Origin: JAICKM01 sp038228295
GTDB lineage: Bacteria > Chloroflexota > Chloroflexia > QHBQ01 > JAICKM01
NCBI GenBank assembly: GCA_038228295.1
Contig: JBBRPH010000005.1
Coordinates: forward strand, 62,001 to 126,000
Direction of reading: 5' to 3'
Length of the DNA stretch: 64,000 bases
Positions 1 through 7,548 of the stretch are shown piece by piece; position 1 is the first letter of the stretch; each line of letters starts with the position of its first letter. The notes below the pieces were generated by a model. It had not been told where the DNA came from and did no database searches. It was given only the letters and a program-made list of their open reading frames with translations. The position numbers were made by a program, and so were the translations under genes.

Positions 1-347
1 TGGCGGCACACATGAGTGAGATCGAAAGCGTGGCCTTTGCCCCGGCCGGTGGCTATGTCGCCTCAGCGGCGGGCGACGGTACGATCCGCTTCTGGCGCAA
101 TCCCACCGGCGCAGCACTGGGCCTATTCGAGGGTCACGGCGACACGGTGCCGAGCCTCGCTTTCACGCCTGACGGGGCGCTGCTGGCCTCCGGTAGTGCA
201 GACGGCACGACGCAGCTCTGGGATATGGCGGCCGGCGCGCCGCTAGCGGCACTACCGGCCGCCGCCCGCAGCGTGGCTTTCGCACCCGATAGCTGCTTGC
301 TTGCCACCGCAACCGGCAACAGCGTGCTGCTCTGGGGCGTGCGCTGA
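1..347 (+). CDS. WD40 repeat protein, C-terminal part (runs off left edge)
   Basis: The reading frame is open from the first bases of the window through the ATG at 12 to the TGA at 345-347, so this is most likely the 3' end of a longer gene. The visible part holds about two and a half WD40 blades, each with the pattern SVAFAPxG...ASAAGDGTIRFW and LAFTPDG...SGSADGTTQLWD, ending in SVLLWGVR. WD40 propellers are protein-binding scaffolds. In Chloroflexota they often form the C-terminus of kinase, caspase-like or NACHT proteins, but the N-terminal partner lies outside the window. The methionine at 12 could be internal. Confidence 0.8.
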   Translation, partial: AAHMSEIESVAFAPAGGYVASAAGDGTIRFWRNPTGAALGLFEGHGDTVPSLAFTPDGALLASGSADGTTQLWDMAAGAPLAALPAAARSVAFAPDSCLLATATGNSVLLWGVR

Positions 348-406
348 CGGTGGCGGGCGGGCGCCGCAGCCGCAGCTTGTAATTCTCAGCAGGAAGTGGC
401 GGCCTG

Positions 407-3196
407 TTAGGCGTAGGCCAGGGCCGCCGCCACTCCCTCGTGCCGGCCGGCGGCCCAGTGCTGTGCCCATACCGCTGGATCGGTTTGCGCTTGAGCGTCG
501 GCGACGAGGGTGTCGGCCTCGGCCTGGTCGGCTGGGTGCAGGGTCAGGCCATGCGAGTCGAGAACAGCTTGGCTCGCCCCGAACAGGTGCGCGGCGTGCG
601 CACCGTCGCCCAACCCGGCGGCCACCGCGCCCAGCCCCACCAAGCAGCCGGCGATGCCGTGCTCGCTGCCGAGTACACGGAAGATAGGGATCGCCTCGCT
701 GAAGTAAGCGATAGCCTGCCGGTGCCGGCCGGTCGCTTGTGTGATATAGCCCAGGTTGTGCAGCGTCATTGCCATACCCCGGCGATCCTGCAAACGGCGT
801 TGTAGGATCAGACCCTCTTCGTAGTAGGTATGCGCCCGCGTTCGTTCGCCGCACATCCGCGCCACCTCGCCCAAACTGTTCAGGACACTGGCGACGCTGC
901 GCTGGTTGTCGAGTTCGCGAGCGAGGGTCAAGGCTTCCTCTAAGCTAGTACGGGCGGCAGCGTAATCCCGCCGGCTCATGGCTGCCCATCCGACGACGTG
1001 CAGCGCACTGATGCTACCGTAACGGTCGTGCAGGCGGCGGAACAAGGCCAGGCTTTCCAGGCCGCAGCGCGTCGCTTCGCGGTAGTGGCCTTGATAGTGC
1101 AACGTCCAACCGAGGTTCTCTAGGCTTTGCGCCACCCCCCGTTCATCGCCCAGCCCACGATAGGCGGTTAATGCCTCCTGCAACCAGGCCGCCGACTGGT
1201 CCAAGTCGTCTTGACCGCGCGCCAGCAAGCCGGCCCCTACCAGCGCTTGGGCGCGCACAGCGGGCGATACCACCTCGCTACGGGCCAGCAGATCCTCCAA
1301 CCAAGCGCGCCCTTCGCGCAGGTGGCCGTGTGTCCACCAGAAGCGGGCTAACGCCCCCCCCAGCAGCAGCGCGGTTTCGATGGCCTGGCGGTCCACCGTC
1401 CAACGCAGCGCGGCGCGCAGGTTGTTGTGATCGGCCTCGAGGCGGGCCAGCCAGATGCCCTGGCCCGCCCCCATCCATTCCAGGTCGGCGGCTTCGGCCT
1501 GAGCCAGATAGTAGGCTACCTGGGCCTGGGCCAGCTGTTCGGTTTCGCCGCTTTCCGTCAGCCGTTCCAGCGCATACTCGCGGATCGTCATCAGCATAGT
1601 GAAGCGCGAGACTCCCGTCTCACCTTCGCTATAGCGCACCAAGCTGCGTTCCACCAGCGTTGCCAACGGCCCGGCCAGACCGGGACGGCCGAGCACCGCT
1701 TCAGCGGCGGCCAGGGTCCAGCCGCCGACAAACAGGGCGAGGCGGCGGAACACCGCCTGCTCGTCGGCATCCAGCAGATCATAGCTCCAAGCAATCGCGC
1801 CGCGCAAGGTGCGACGGCGCGCCGGCAGATCACGCGGGCCGCCGGGCAGGCCGTCAAGCGCGGCGGTGCCGTTCGCTTCGAGCCGCGCCAGGATCATCGC
1901 AGGTGTGAGCAATTTGCTGCGGGCAGCGGCGAGTTCAATCGCCAGCGGTAACCCATCAAGGCGACGGCAAATCGCCGCGACCGCGCCCGCATTGGCGGCG
2001 GTCAATTGAAAATCGGGCCGCACCGCCCTGGCCCGTTCCACGAACAAGACCACCGCCGGATAGCCGGCTAGCAACGTCCAGTCCAGCACCTGCGTGGCTT
2101 CGGGCAAGTCCAGTGTCGGCACAACAAAATCTTGCTCTCCCGGCAGGTCAAGAATCGCCTGACTGGTGACCAAGATTTTGAGGCCGGGCGCGGCGCGTAA
2201 CCACGCCGCGACGACGGGGGCCACCGCGATATGCTCAAAGTTGTCCACCAGCAGCAGGAGGCGACGGTCGCGCAAGTAGGCGCTTAGGCGCTCTTCGAGC
2301 GGGGCTTCGGCGCCCTCTTTCAGGCCCAGCGCCAGGGCGACGGTCGGCACCACCAGCGCAGGATCGTGGATCGGTGACAAGTCCACCATCCACGCGCCAT
2401 GCTCAAAGTCGTCGAGCGCATCGGCGGCCACTTGCAAGGCCAGGCGCGTTTTGCCGATGCCGCCGGGGCCGGTCAAGGTAATCAGGCGCACAGGAGGACG
2501 GCGCAACATCGTACTCACAGTTGCCAGATCGCGTTCACGCCCTACCAACCCGGTCGGTTGGGCAGGCAGGTTGTGGGGCGCGCTGTCGAGGCCGTGCAGC
2601 GGCGCGAACTCCGCCGGCAAATCGGCGGTGACCAGTTGATAGATCGGCTCGGCGCGGATCAGGTCGCGCAGGCGGCGCGGCCCCAGGTTGCGCAGCACCG
2701 CGTCGGGCGGCAGGCGGTCGGCCAGCGCGGCCACGACAGCCGCCGACAGCAGGATCTGACCGCCATGTGTCACCGCCAGTAAGCGACCCAGGCGATTGAG
2801 CGTGTAGGGACCAAAATATTCCGTGCCGCGCAACTCGGCGGGACCACAGTGCAGCGCCATCTGCACGCGCAGAGCGAACAGCGTATCCCCGCCGGCCGAT
2901 TCTGTATGCAGCGCGTGCAACGCACGAGCCAGGGCCAGCGTAGCCGCCACTGCCTGCGCTGCGTCGGCAAACGCGACGCTACGCGCATCCCCGGCCATTT
3001 GGAACAGGTAACCACCGTGCGGCGCGATAGCCGTCGCCAGGATCGTGTCGTAGTGGGCCGACAGGACGGCCATGCGCTCCGGCTCGTCTTCCCACAAGCG
3101 CGTGCCGCCGACCACATCGGTAAACAAAAATGTGACAATGCCCACCGGCGCAGCCGTTACCGGCGTGTCGTGCGGCAGATCGTGCAGCGGAGTCAT
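407..3196 (-). CDS. Class III cyclase domain - NTPase (LuxR-like/NB-ARC) - TPR regulator
   Basis: 929 aa. Residues ~15-190 form a class III adenylate/guanylate cyclase domain with FLFTDVVGGT, whose metal-binding aspartate is D27, and a second aspartate D70 in MAGDARSVAF. A P-loop NTPase follows with the Walker A motif GPGGIGKTRLAL near residue 243, a Walker B LLLLVDNFEH, and GLPLAIELAAAR typical of STAND ATPases. Residues ~600-900 are TPR-like helical repeats. The usual substrate-specifying lysine before the second aspartate is not obvious (FQMAGD), so real cyclase activity is uncertain. The family is thought to sense ligands and switch by nucleotide. The start overlaps the upstream deacetylase stop as ATGA at 3193-3196, so the two genes are probably translationally coupled. 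Confidence 0.88.
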   Translation of the reverse strand: MTPLHDLPHDTPVTAAPVGIVTFLFTDVVGGTRLWEDEPERMAVLSAHYDTILATAIAPHGGYLFQMAGDARSVAFADAAQAVAATLALARALHALHTESAGGDTLFALRVQMALHCGPAELRGTEYFGPYTLNRLGRLLAVTHGGQILLSAAVVAALADRLPPDAVLRNLGPRRLRDLIRAEPIYQLVTADLPAEFAPLHGLDSAPHNLPAQPTGLVGRERDLATVSTMLRRPPVRLITLTGPGGIGKTRLALQVAADALDDFEHGAWMVDLSPIHDPALVVPTVALALGLKEGAEAPLEERLSAYLRDRRLLLLVDNFEHIAVAPVVAAWLRAAPGLKILVTSQAILDLPGEQDFVVPTLDLPEATQVLDWTLLAGYPAVVLFVERARAVRPDFQLTAANAGAVAAICRRLDGLPLAIELAAARSKLLTPAMILARLEANGTAALDGLPGGPRDLPARRRTLRGAIAWSYDLLDADEQAVFRRLALFVGGWTLAAAEAVLGRPGLAGPLATLVERSLVRYSEGETGVSRFTMLMTIREYALERLTESGETEQLAQAQVAYYLAQAEAADLEWMGAGQGIWLARLEADHNNLRAALRWTVDRQAIETALLLGGALARFWWTHGHLREGRAWLEDLLARSEVVSPAVRAQALVGAGLLARGQDDLDQSAAWLQEALTAYRGLGDERGVAQSLENLGWTLHYQGHYREATRCGLESLALFRRLHDRYGSISALHVVGWAAMSRRDYAAARTSLEEALTLARELDNQRSVASVLNSLGEVARMCGERTRAHTYYEEGLILQRRLQDRRGMAMTLHNLGYITQATGRHRQAIAYFSEAIPIFRVLGSEHGIAGCLVGLGAVAAGLGDGAHAAHLFGASQAVLDSHGLTLHPADQAEADTLVADAQAQTDPAVWAQHWAAGRHEGVAAALAYA

Positions 3197-4125
3197 GGAC
3201 GAAACCCCGCGAATAGATCGCGCTCACGTCGCTTACCAGGCGGCGGCACTACGCGGGTGAACTGCTCGTTGCCGGTCCAGAGGCGCAGCAAGGGGGTCGG
3301 CAAGCGGGCCACCGGCCCCATACTGCCTACCTGGCTGGCATGGCAAGTCCAAGCGCGGCGGATCGTATCTAAGTGGGCGCGGCAATCTACCATTGTGGTC
3401 ACTGGTGTAACCTCTTCAACGACGCGCAGCAGGTCCACGTCGTTATTTTCGCCGAAGCGCTGCGGGTCACGCCCCGCTAGGCGCAGCACGCCGAGGACGA
3501 CGCGCAAAAAGCGCGGCTTGAAAGTCGGGTAGTACAGTTTGCGCGGCTGCCAGGGCGCCAGCCCGGCCGTGATTTGCTCCGAGTAGAACAGCGGGTCGGC
3601 GGCCTGCTCAAAGGCCGGCAGTGTGGCTTCGTGAATAAAAATATGATCGGGGTGACCGTAGCCCCCGTAGGGGCCGAAGGTCAGCACCACCTGCGGGCGC
3701 AAGGCGCGAATGAGGGCCACCACCTGCCCAATAACATGGTCCAACGGCGCACCGATCAGCGCAGCCGGGTGTGCGTTGTCGGCGCTGCCCGGCATCCCGG
3801 AATCGCGGTAGCCGAGATAATGCACTGCCCGTAGCCCCAGCGCTGCGGCCGCGCAGGCCATTTCGGCGCTACGCAGCGCACCGATATCGGGTTGCGCCGC
3901 CCGCATTGCGGCGGGCACCGTGCCGCACTCGCCGCGCGTGGCGCAAGCGTAGTGGACTGCCACACCCGCCGCGCTATAGCGCGCAATCACCCCCGCGTTG
4001 CCGAAACTCTCATCGTCGGGATGAGCATAGACGACCAACAGCCGGCGGCGGGCCGGCGTATGGTCGCGCCAATGGGATTCGATGCCGTAGGCGGCTAGAT
4101 CGGGCGAAGCAGTCGGGTTACTCAT
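3193..4125 (-). CDS. PIG-L/LmbE family zinc deacetylase
   Basis: 310 aa. The N-terminal motif YAHPDDESFG (H35, D37, D38 region) and the later GHPDH are the zinc-binding and catalytic signatures of the PIG-L family. These enzymes remove acetyl groups from N-acetylglucosaminyl conjugates (MshB, BshB, GlcNAc-PI deacetylase). The start is the ATG at 4125. It is preceded by TATAAT (4132-4137 on this strand) with only six bases between, so the mRNA is probably leaderless. A longer reading with 14 more residues would begin upstream of this promoter and is rejected. The gene overlaps the cyclase-NTPase gene by four bases. The exact substrate cannot be told; no mycothiol or bacillithiol genes lie nearby. 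Confidence 0.87.
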   Translation of the reverse strand: MSNPTASPDLAAYGIESHWRDHTPARRRLLVVYAHPDDESFGNAGVIARYSAAGVAVHYACATRGECGTVPAAMRAAQPDIGALRSAEMACAAAALGLRAVHYLGYRDSGMPGSADNAHPAALIGAPLDHVIGQVVALIRALRPQVVLTFGPYGGYGHPDHIFIHEATLPAFEQAADPLFYSEQITAGLAPWQPRKLYYPTFKPRFLRVVLGVLRLAGRDPQRFGENNDVDLLRVVEEVTPVTTMVDCRAHLDTIRRAWTCHASQVGSMGPVARLPTPLLRLWTGNEQFTRVVPPPGKRRERDLFAGFRP

Positions 4126-4131
4126 GCGTCT

Positions 4132-4137
4132 ATTATA
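4132..4137 (-). promoter_or_regulatory. -10 box of deacetylase gene, leaderless layout
   Basis: On the minus strand the bases read TGCTATAATAG followed by four bases and then the ATG at 4125. This is an extended -10 (TGnTATAAT). Transcription would begin at or within a base or two of the start codon. No Shine-Dalgarno sequence fits in between. Confidence 0.7.
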
Positions 4138-4186
4138 GCACGGCCGGCCGGTTTGTGCCTGTAGCACTGGGGAATAGCGGATCGCG

Positions 4187-4192
4187 TATAAT
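4187..4192 (+). promoter_or_regulatory. -10 box of threonine dehydratase gene, leaderless layout
   Basis: TATAATAG plus four bases directly precedes the ATG at 4199. This is the same spacing as the divergent promoter on the other strand, 50 bp away. A leaderless mRNA is inferred from the spacing alone. Confidence 0.7.
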
Positions 4193-4198
4193 AGCCTT

Positions 4199-5182
4199 AT
4201 GACAACACTGCTGGATCTCGCGCCCGCTGCCGTCGAGACTGCTTATGCGCGACTACGCGCGGTGGTGCGGCTTACGCCGATGCTGGCCTGGGGATCGGCC
4301 GGCGCAGGGCTGCCGGGCGGCGGCCGGTTGACACTCAAGTTAGAACAGTTACAACTGACCGGTTCGTTCAAGGTGCGCGGCGCATGGAACTGCATCGCGG
4401 AGCTAGACGCGGCGACGCGGGCGCGCGGGCTGGTCACCGCATCGGGCGGCAATCATGGGTTAGCCGTGGCCTGGGCGGCCGCACGCGCCGGTGTGCCCGC
4501 CACCGTCTTCTTGCCGCAGATGACACCCGCCGCACAGGAAGCCAAGATCCGCACCTACGGCGCGACAGTGATTCGCGCCGGCGCAGGCTGGGACGATGCC
4601 TGGGAAGCGGCCGTGATCTATGCCGCCGCGCACGACGTGCCGACCGTCCACCCCTTTGACGACCCGGCGATTGTGGCCGGGCAGGGCACCGTCGGCTTGG
4701 AGATCCTGGAACAGGTGCCCGATCTGGATCTGCTGCTAGTGGCGGTCGGCGGTGGCGGGCTGCTGGCGGGCGTGGCCGCTTATGTCAAGCAGCAACGCCC
4801 CGCCGTGACGATCATCGGCGTGGAGCCGACCGGCGCAGCCAGCATGAGCGCGGCCTGGGCCGCCGGCGGACCGGTGGACCTGCCGACGGTGCAGACCATC
4901 GCCCACACCCTGGCCCCGCGCCGCGTCAGCACCCTGACCCACGACTTGACCCGCCGCTATGTAGACGGCATCGTGCTGGTACAAGACACGGACATGGTTG
5001 CCGCCATGCGCCTGCTGTGGGCCGAAGCCAACCTGCTGGTCGAGCCGAGCGGCGCAGCGACGTTGGCCGCGCTGCTGGCGGGGCAGGTGCCCCAAGCCGG
5101 CACGGCGCGCCACATCGTCGCGCTGGTTTGTGGAGCGAATGTGGATGCCGAACCGGCCATTGGTCTCGCGACCGGAGCCTGA
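4199..5182 (+). CDS. Threonine/serine dehydratase (PLP fold type II)
   Basis: 327 aa. The enzyme deaminates L-threonine (and often L-serine) to 2-oxobutyrate (pyruvate) and ammonia using pyridoxal phosphate. The PLP lysine is K58 in TGSFKVRGA. The substrate loop SGGNHGLAVAWAA and the phosphate-cupping glycine loop GGGGLLAG are both present. The length covers only the catalytic domain; the C-terminal ACT-like regulatory domain of biosynthetic IlvA is missing, which fits a catabolic or serine-racemase-like type. Neighbours do not show an isoleucine pathway. The start is fixed by the -10 box six bases upstream. No ribosome binding site is seen, as expected for a leaderless message. Confidence 0.88.
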   Translation: MTTLLDLAPAAVETAYARLRAVVRLTPMLAWGSAGAGLPGGGRLTLKLEQLQLTGSFKVRGAWNCIAELDAATRARGLVTASGGNHGLAVAWAAARAGVPATVFLPQMTPAAQEAKIRTYGATVIRAGAGWDDAWEAAVIYAAAHDVPTVHPFDDPAIVAGQGTVGLEILEQVPDLDLLLVAVGGGGLLAGVAAYVKQQRPAVTIIGVEPTGAASMSAAWAAGGPVDLPTVQTIAHTLAPRRVSTLTHDLTRRYVDGIVLVQDTDMVAAMRLLWAEANLLVEPSGAATLAALLAGQVPQAGTARHIVALVCGANVDAEPAIGLATGA

Positions 5183-5422
5183 GCCGTGCGCTGTGAAACG
5201 TAAAACGTGATCGCGGTTCTGCTGTACCCAACTAATCTACCATAACTACCGTCAGTGCCCGCATAAACGCCCCGAATAGGGTTGGAATGTACCAAATACG
5301 GCAAAATATATGCAATATTAACCCCCGCCTGCTTGCCCCGCAGGACGGCAACGTGATACACTAATGGTGTTTGCTAGGGGTCCTATACTGCCCTGTGCCC
5401 ATTCAGTGAAGGATTGCGTCCT
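5183..5422. other. AT-richer intergenic region
   Basis: This stretch is markedly richer in A and T than its surroundings. It holds a possible -10 TATACT at 5384-5389 and another TACACT at about 5357, and the AAGG ribosome binding site near 5409 for the next gene. Just after the dehydratase stop there is a short AAACGT/AAACGT direct repeat. No gene or clear terminator is seen. Confidence 0.5.
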
Positions 5423-6121
5423 ATGATTATGATGCCGGTCTTTGCTATGATTGTCGGCTATGCGCTGGCGATCATCATCCTCACCCACTACGCCGGGGCA
5501 CCAACCCGCCGCACCCATGAACTGATCTGGGGCATCTCGTTCTGGCTGTTCGGCCTGGGCGCGATGGCGGAAGTGTTCGGCAGCGTGGTCGGATGGAACG
5601 GCGTGATGGCGCGGGTCTATTACATCAGCGGCGCGATCCTAGCGGTGGCCTACCTGGGCCTGGGCGAGGCCGTCTTGCTGTGGCCGGGTCGCACGGCGCG
5701 CATCGCGGAGATTATCGGAGTCCTGTTTACCGTGGTGACGCTGGCGGCGTTGATCTTTGCGCCGCTCGATGCCACGGTGCTGCATAGCGACACGCCCTGG
5801 CGGGCCGTCGCGGCCAAAGGATCGCTGCCCGCCATCCTGGCCGGTATCAGCAACTCCATCGGCACCCTGCTCATAGTCGGCGGCGCGCTCTATTCAGCTT
5901 GGCTCTTCTGGCGCAAAGGCATCCAGCGCCAACGCATGATTGGCTGCCTACTGCTGGCAGCCGGCACCATGATCGTGGCACTGGGCGGTGTATTGGCCGG
6001 CTGGCTAGGTCAGCACGCCTGGCTCTATCCGCCGATGGCGGTGGGGGTCGCGGTCATGTTTATCGGCTACCTCCAGACCACGCGCGTGCCCGCCGCTAAG
6101 CCGGTGGCCCAACCGTCGTAA
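5423..6121 (+). CDS. Polytopic membrane protein of unknown function
   Basis: 232 aa with about seven predicted membrane segments, beginning with MIMMPVFAMIVGYALAIIIL and ending with a short polar tail. The ATG at 5423 is chosen because GAAGG ends about nine bases upstream; an in-frame TTG at 5414 would sit on top of that site. The layout resembles small seven-helix sensor-like membrane proteins, but no family motif was recognised. It stands alone: the dehydratase is 240 bp upstream and an inverted repeat element follows. Confidence 0.75.
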   Translation: MIMMPVFAMIVGYALAIIILTHYAGAPTRRTHELIWGISFWLFGLGAMAEVFGSVVGWNGVMARVYYISGAILAVAYLGLGEAVLLWPGRTARIAEIIGVLFTVVTLAALIFAPLDATVLHSDTPWRAVAAKGSLPAILAGISNSIGTLLIVGGALYSAWLFWRKGIQRQRMIGCLLLAAGTMIVALGGVLAGWLGQHAWLYPPMAVGVAVMFIGYLQTTRVPAAKPVAQPS

Positions 6122-6128
6122 GCGCAGC

Positions 6129-6220
6129 GGAAAGTTGAAAGTGCCGAGTTAAAAGTGTAAAGTGGCAAGTGCGTGTCTCCTATAACCAACGGAGCGCGCA
6201 CTTTCAGCTTTCGCTTGTTT
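6129..6220. repeat. Inverted heptad-array element (unit NNNAAGT)
   Basis: Six consecutive 7-nt units each ending in AGT run from 6129 to 6170: GGAAAGT, TGAAAGT, GCCGAGT, TAAAAGT, GTAAAGT, GGCAAGT. Three units of the same type in reverse orientation lie at 6200-6220 (ACTTTCA, GCTTTCG, CTTGTTT). The arms flank about 30 bp. The design matches elements near 24.4 and 25.9 kb, although the unit sequence differs. Confidence 0.75.
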
Positions 6221-6289
6221 TCCGGCGGTAGAACCGCAATACACATGATCCTACCGCTGGGGATTACGTAATTCCCTGTGGGTGTACGC

Positions 6290-7498
6290 ATGACCAACCC
6301 GTTGCCGCCTGCACCAGCACACCGTTGGGCCCGCCTCGCCGTCTTCCCGCTGACGCTGCTGCTGATCGAGTTCCTGGATGAGTTTGTATTCGGCGCACGC
6401 GAAGCGGCTTGGCCGCTGATCCGCAGCGATCTGGGGCTGGACTACGCGCAGGTGGGCCTGCTGCTGGGCGTACCGAACGTGATCGCCAACATCATTGAGC
6501 CGGGCCTCGGCATCTTGGCCGACACCGGCCGGCGACGTGGGCTGATCCTCGGCGGCGGGGTAGTCTTCGCGGCGGCGCTGGTCGGCCTGGCCGTCGCGCC
6601 CACGTTCGCGGCGCTGTTGCTTGCGTTTATCGTCCTCTACCCGGCATCGGGCGCGTTCGTCAGCCTGAGTCAGGCCACGTTAATGGATCTGGACCCCACG
6701 CGGCATGACCACAACATGGCGCGGTGGACGCTAGCCGGCTCGGTGGGGGTGGTCGTGGGGCCGCTGGCGTTGGGCGCGGGAGCGTGGGCTGGGCTGGGCT
6801 GGCGTGGGCTGTTCGTGGCGCTGGCCGGCTTAACCGTAGGGATCCTCCTCTTCACTTGGCGGCAACCCTTCCCGCCCGCCGCACCCGACGCGGCGGAGAC
6901 CACCTTTCGTGCGGGCTTGGCGGCCGCCGGGCGCGCCCTATGCCGCCGCGACGTGTTGCGCTGGTTGACCCTGTTACAGTTTGCCGACCTGATGCTCGAC
7001 ATTCTGCTCGGCTTCCTAGCTCTCTACTTTGTGGATGTGGTCCACGTCAGCGAAGCCGAAGCGGGCGTGGCGGTGGCCGTCTGGACCGGCGTGGGCTTAG
7101 TGGGCGATGCGCTGCTAATCCCGCTGCTGGAACGGGTGTCAGGCGTGTACTATCTGCGCCTCAGCGCCGCCGTGATGTTGGGGTTGTTCCCCGCCTTCTT
7201 GATCGTGCCGGGCTTCTGGCCCAAGTTAATGCTGGTGGGGTTGCTGGGCCTATTTAACGCGGGTTGGTATGCCATCCTCCAGGGACGCCTCTATGCGGCG
7301 ATGCCGGGGCAAAGTGGGACGGTGACGGCACTGAGTAATGTGTTCGGCTTGGTCGGCGGCCTCATCCCGCTCGCCCTCGGCCTGCTCGCCGAACAGATGG
7401 GCCTGGGCTGGGCGCTCTGGGCGTTGCTGGCCGGCCCTATTGCCCTGCTGATCGGCCTGCCGCGCGGCGAAACCAGCGCGCCATCCCAAAGTTGCTGA
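6290..7498 (+). CDS. MFS transporter
   Basis: 402 aa with twelve likely membrane helices. The loop after helix 2 reads GILADTGRRRGLILGG, close to the major facilitator GxLaDrxGrr signature, and the central loop separates two six-helix halves. The substrate cannot be told. The ATG at 6290 is used; a GTG at 6278 is an alternative with a weak GGGGA 14 bases upstream. The leader contains a 10-bp hairpin with one mismatch (6222-6231 with 6251-6260). A heptad-array repeat lies just upstream. The gene converges with the membrane protein gene ending at 7549. Confidence 0.85.
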   Translation: MTNPLPPAPAHRWARLAVFPLTLLLIEFLDEFVFGAREAAWPLIRSDLGLDYAQVGLLLGVPNVIANIIEPGLGILADTGRRRGLILGGGVVFAAALVGLAVAPTFAALLLAFIVLYPASGAFVSLSQATLMDLDPTRHDHNMARWTLAGSVGVVVGPLALGAGAWAGLGWRGLFVALAGLTVGILLFTWRQPFPPAAPDAAETTFRAGLAAAGRALCRRDVLRWLTLLQFADLMLDILLGFLALYFVDVVHVSEAEAGVAVAVWTGVGLVGDALLIPLLERVSGVYYLRLSAAVMLGLFPAFLIVPGFWPKLMLVGLLGLFNAGWYAILQGRLYAAMPGQSGTVTALSNVFGLVGGLIPLALGLLAEQMGLGWALWALLAGPIALLIGLPRGETSAPSQSC

Positions 7499-7548
7499 AC
7501 ACCGCAGAGCTGTTGAGCGCTACCACACGGGCAGCGACGACTTGGAGC

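Noticed and set aside
1427..1951. Plus-strand frame of 174 codons inside the cyclase-NTPase gene
   Set aside because: It mirrors the real gene's codon bias on the other strand and has no ribosome site or family motif.
4957..5361. Minus-strand frame of 134 codons over the end of the threonine dehydratase
   Set aside because: Most of it is the antisense of a well-supported gene and it has no recognisable domain.
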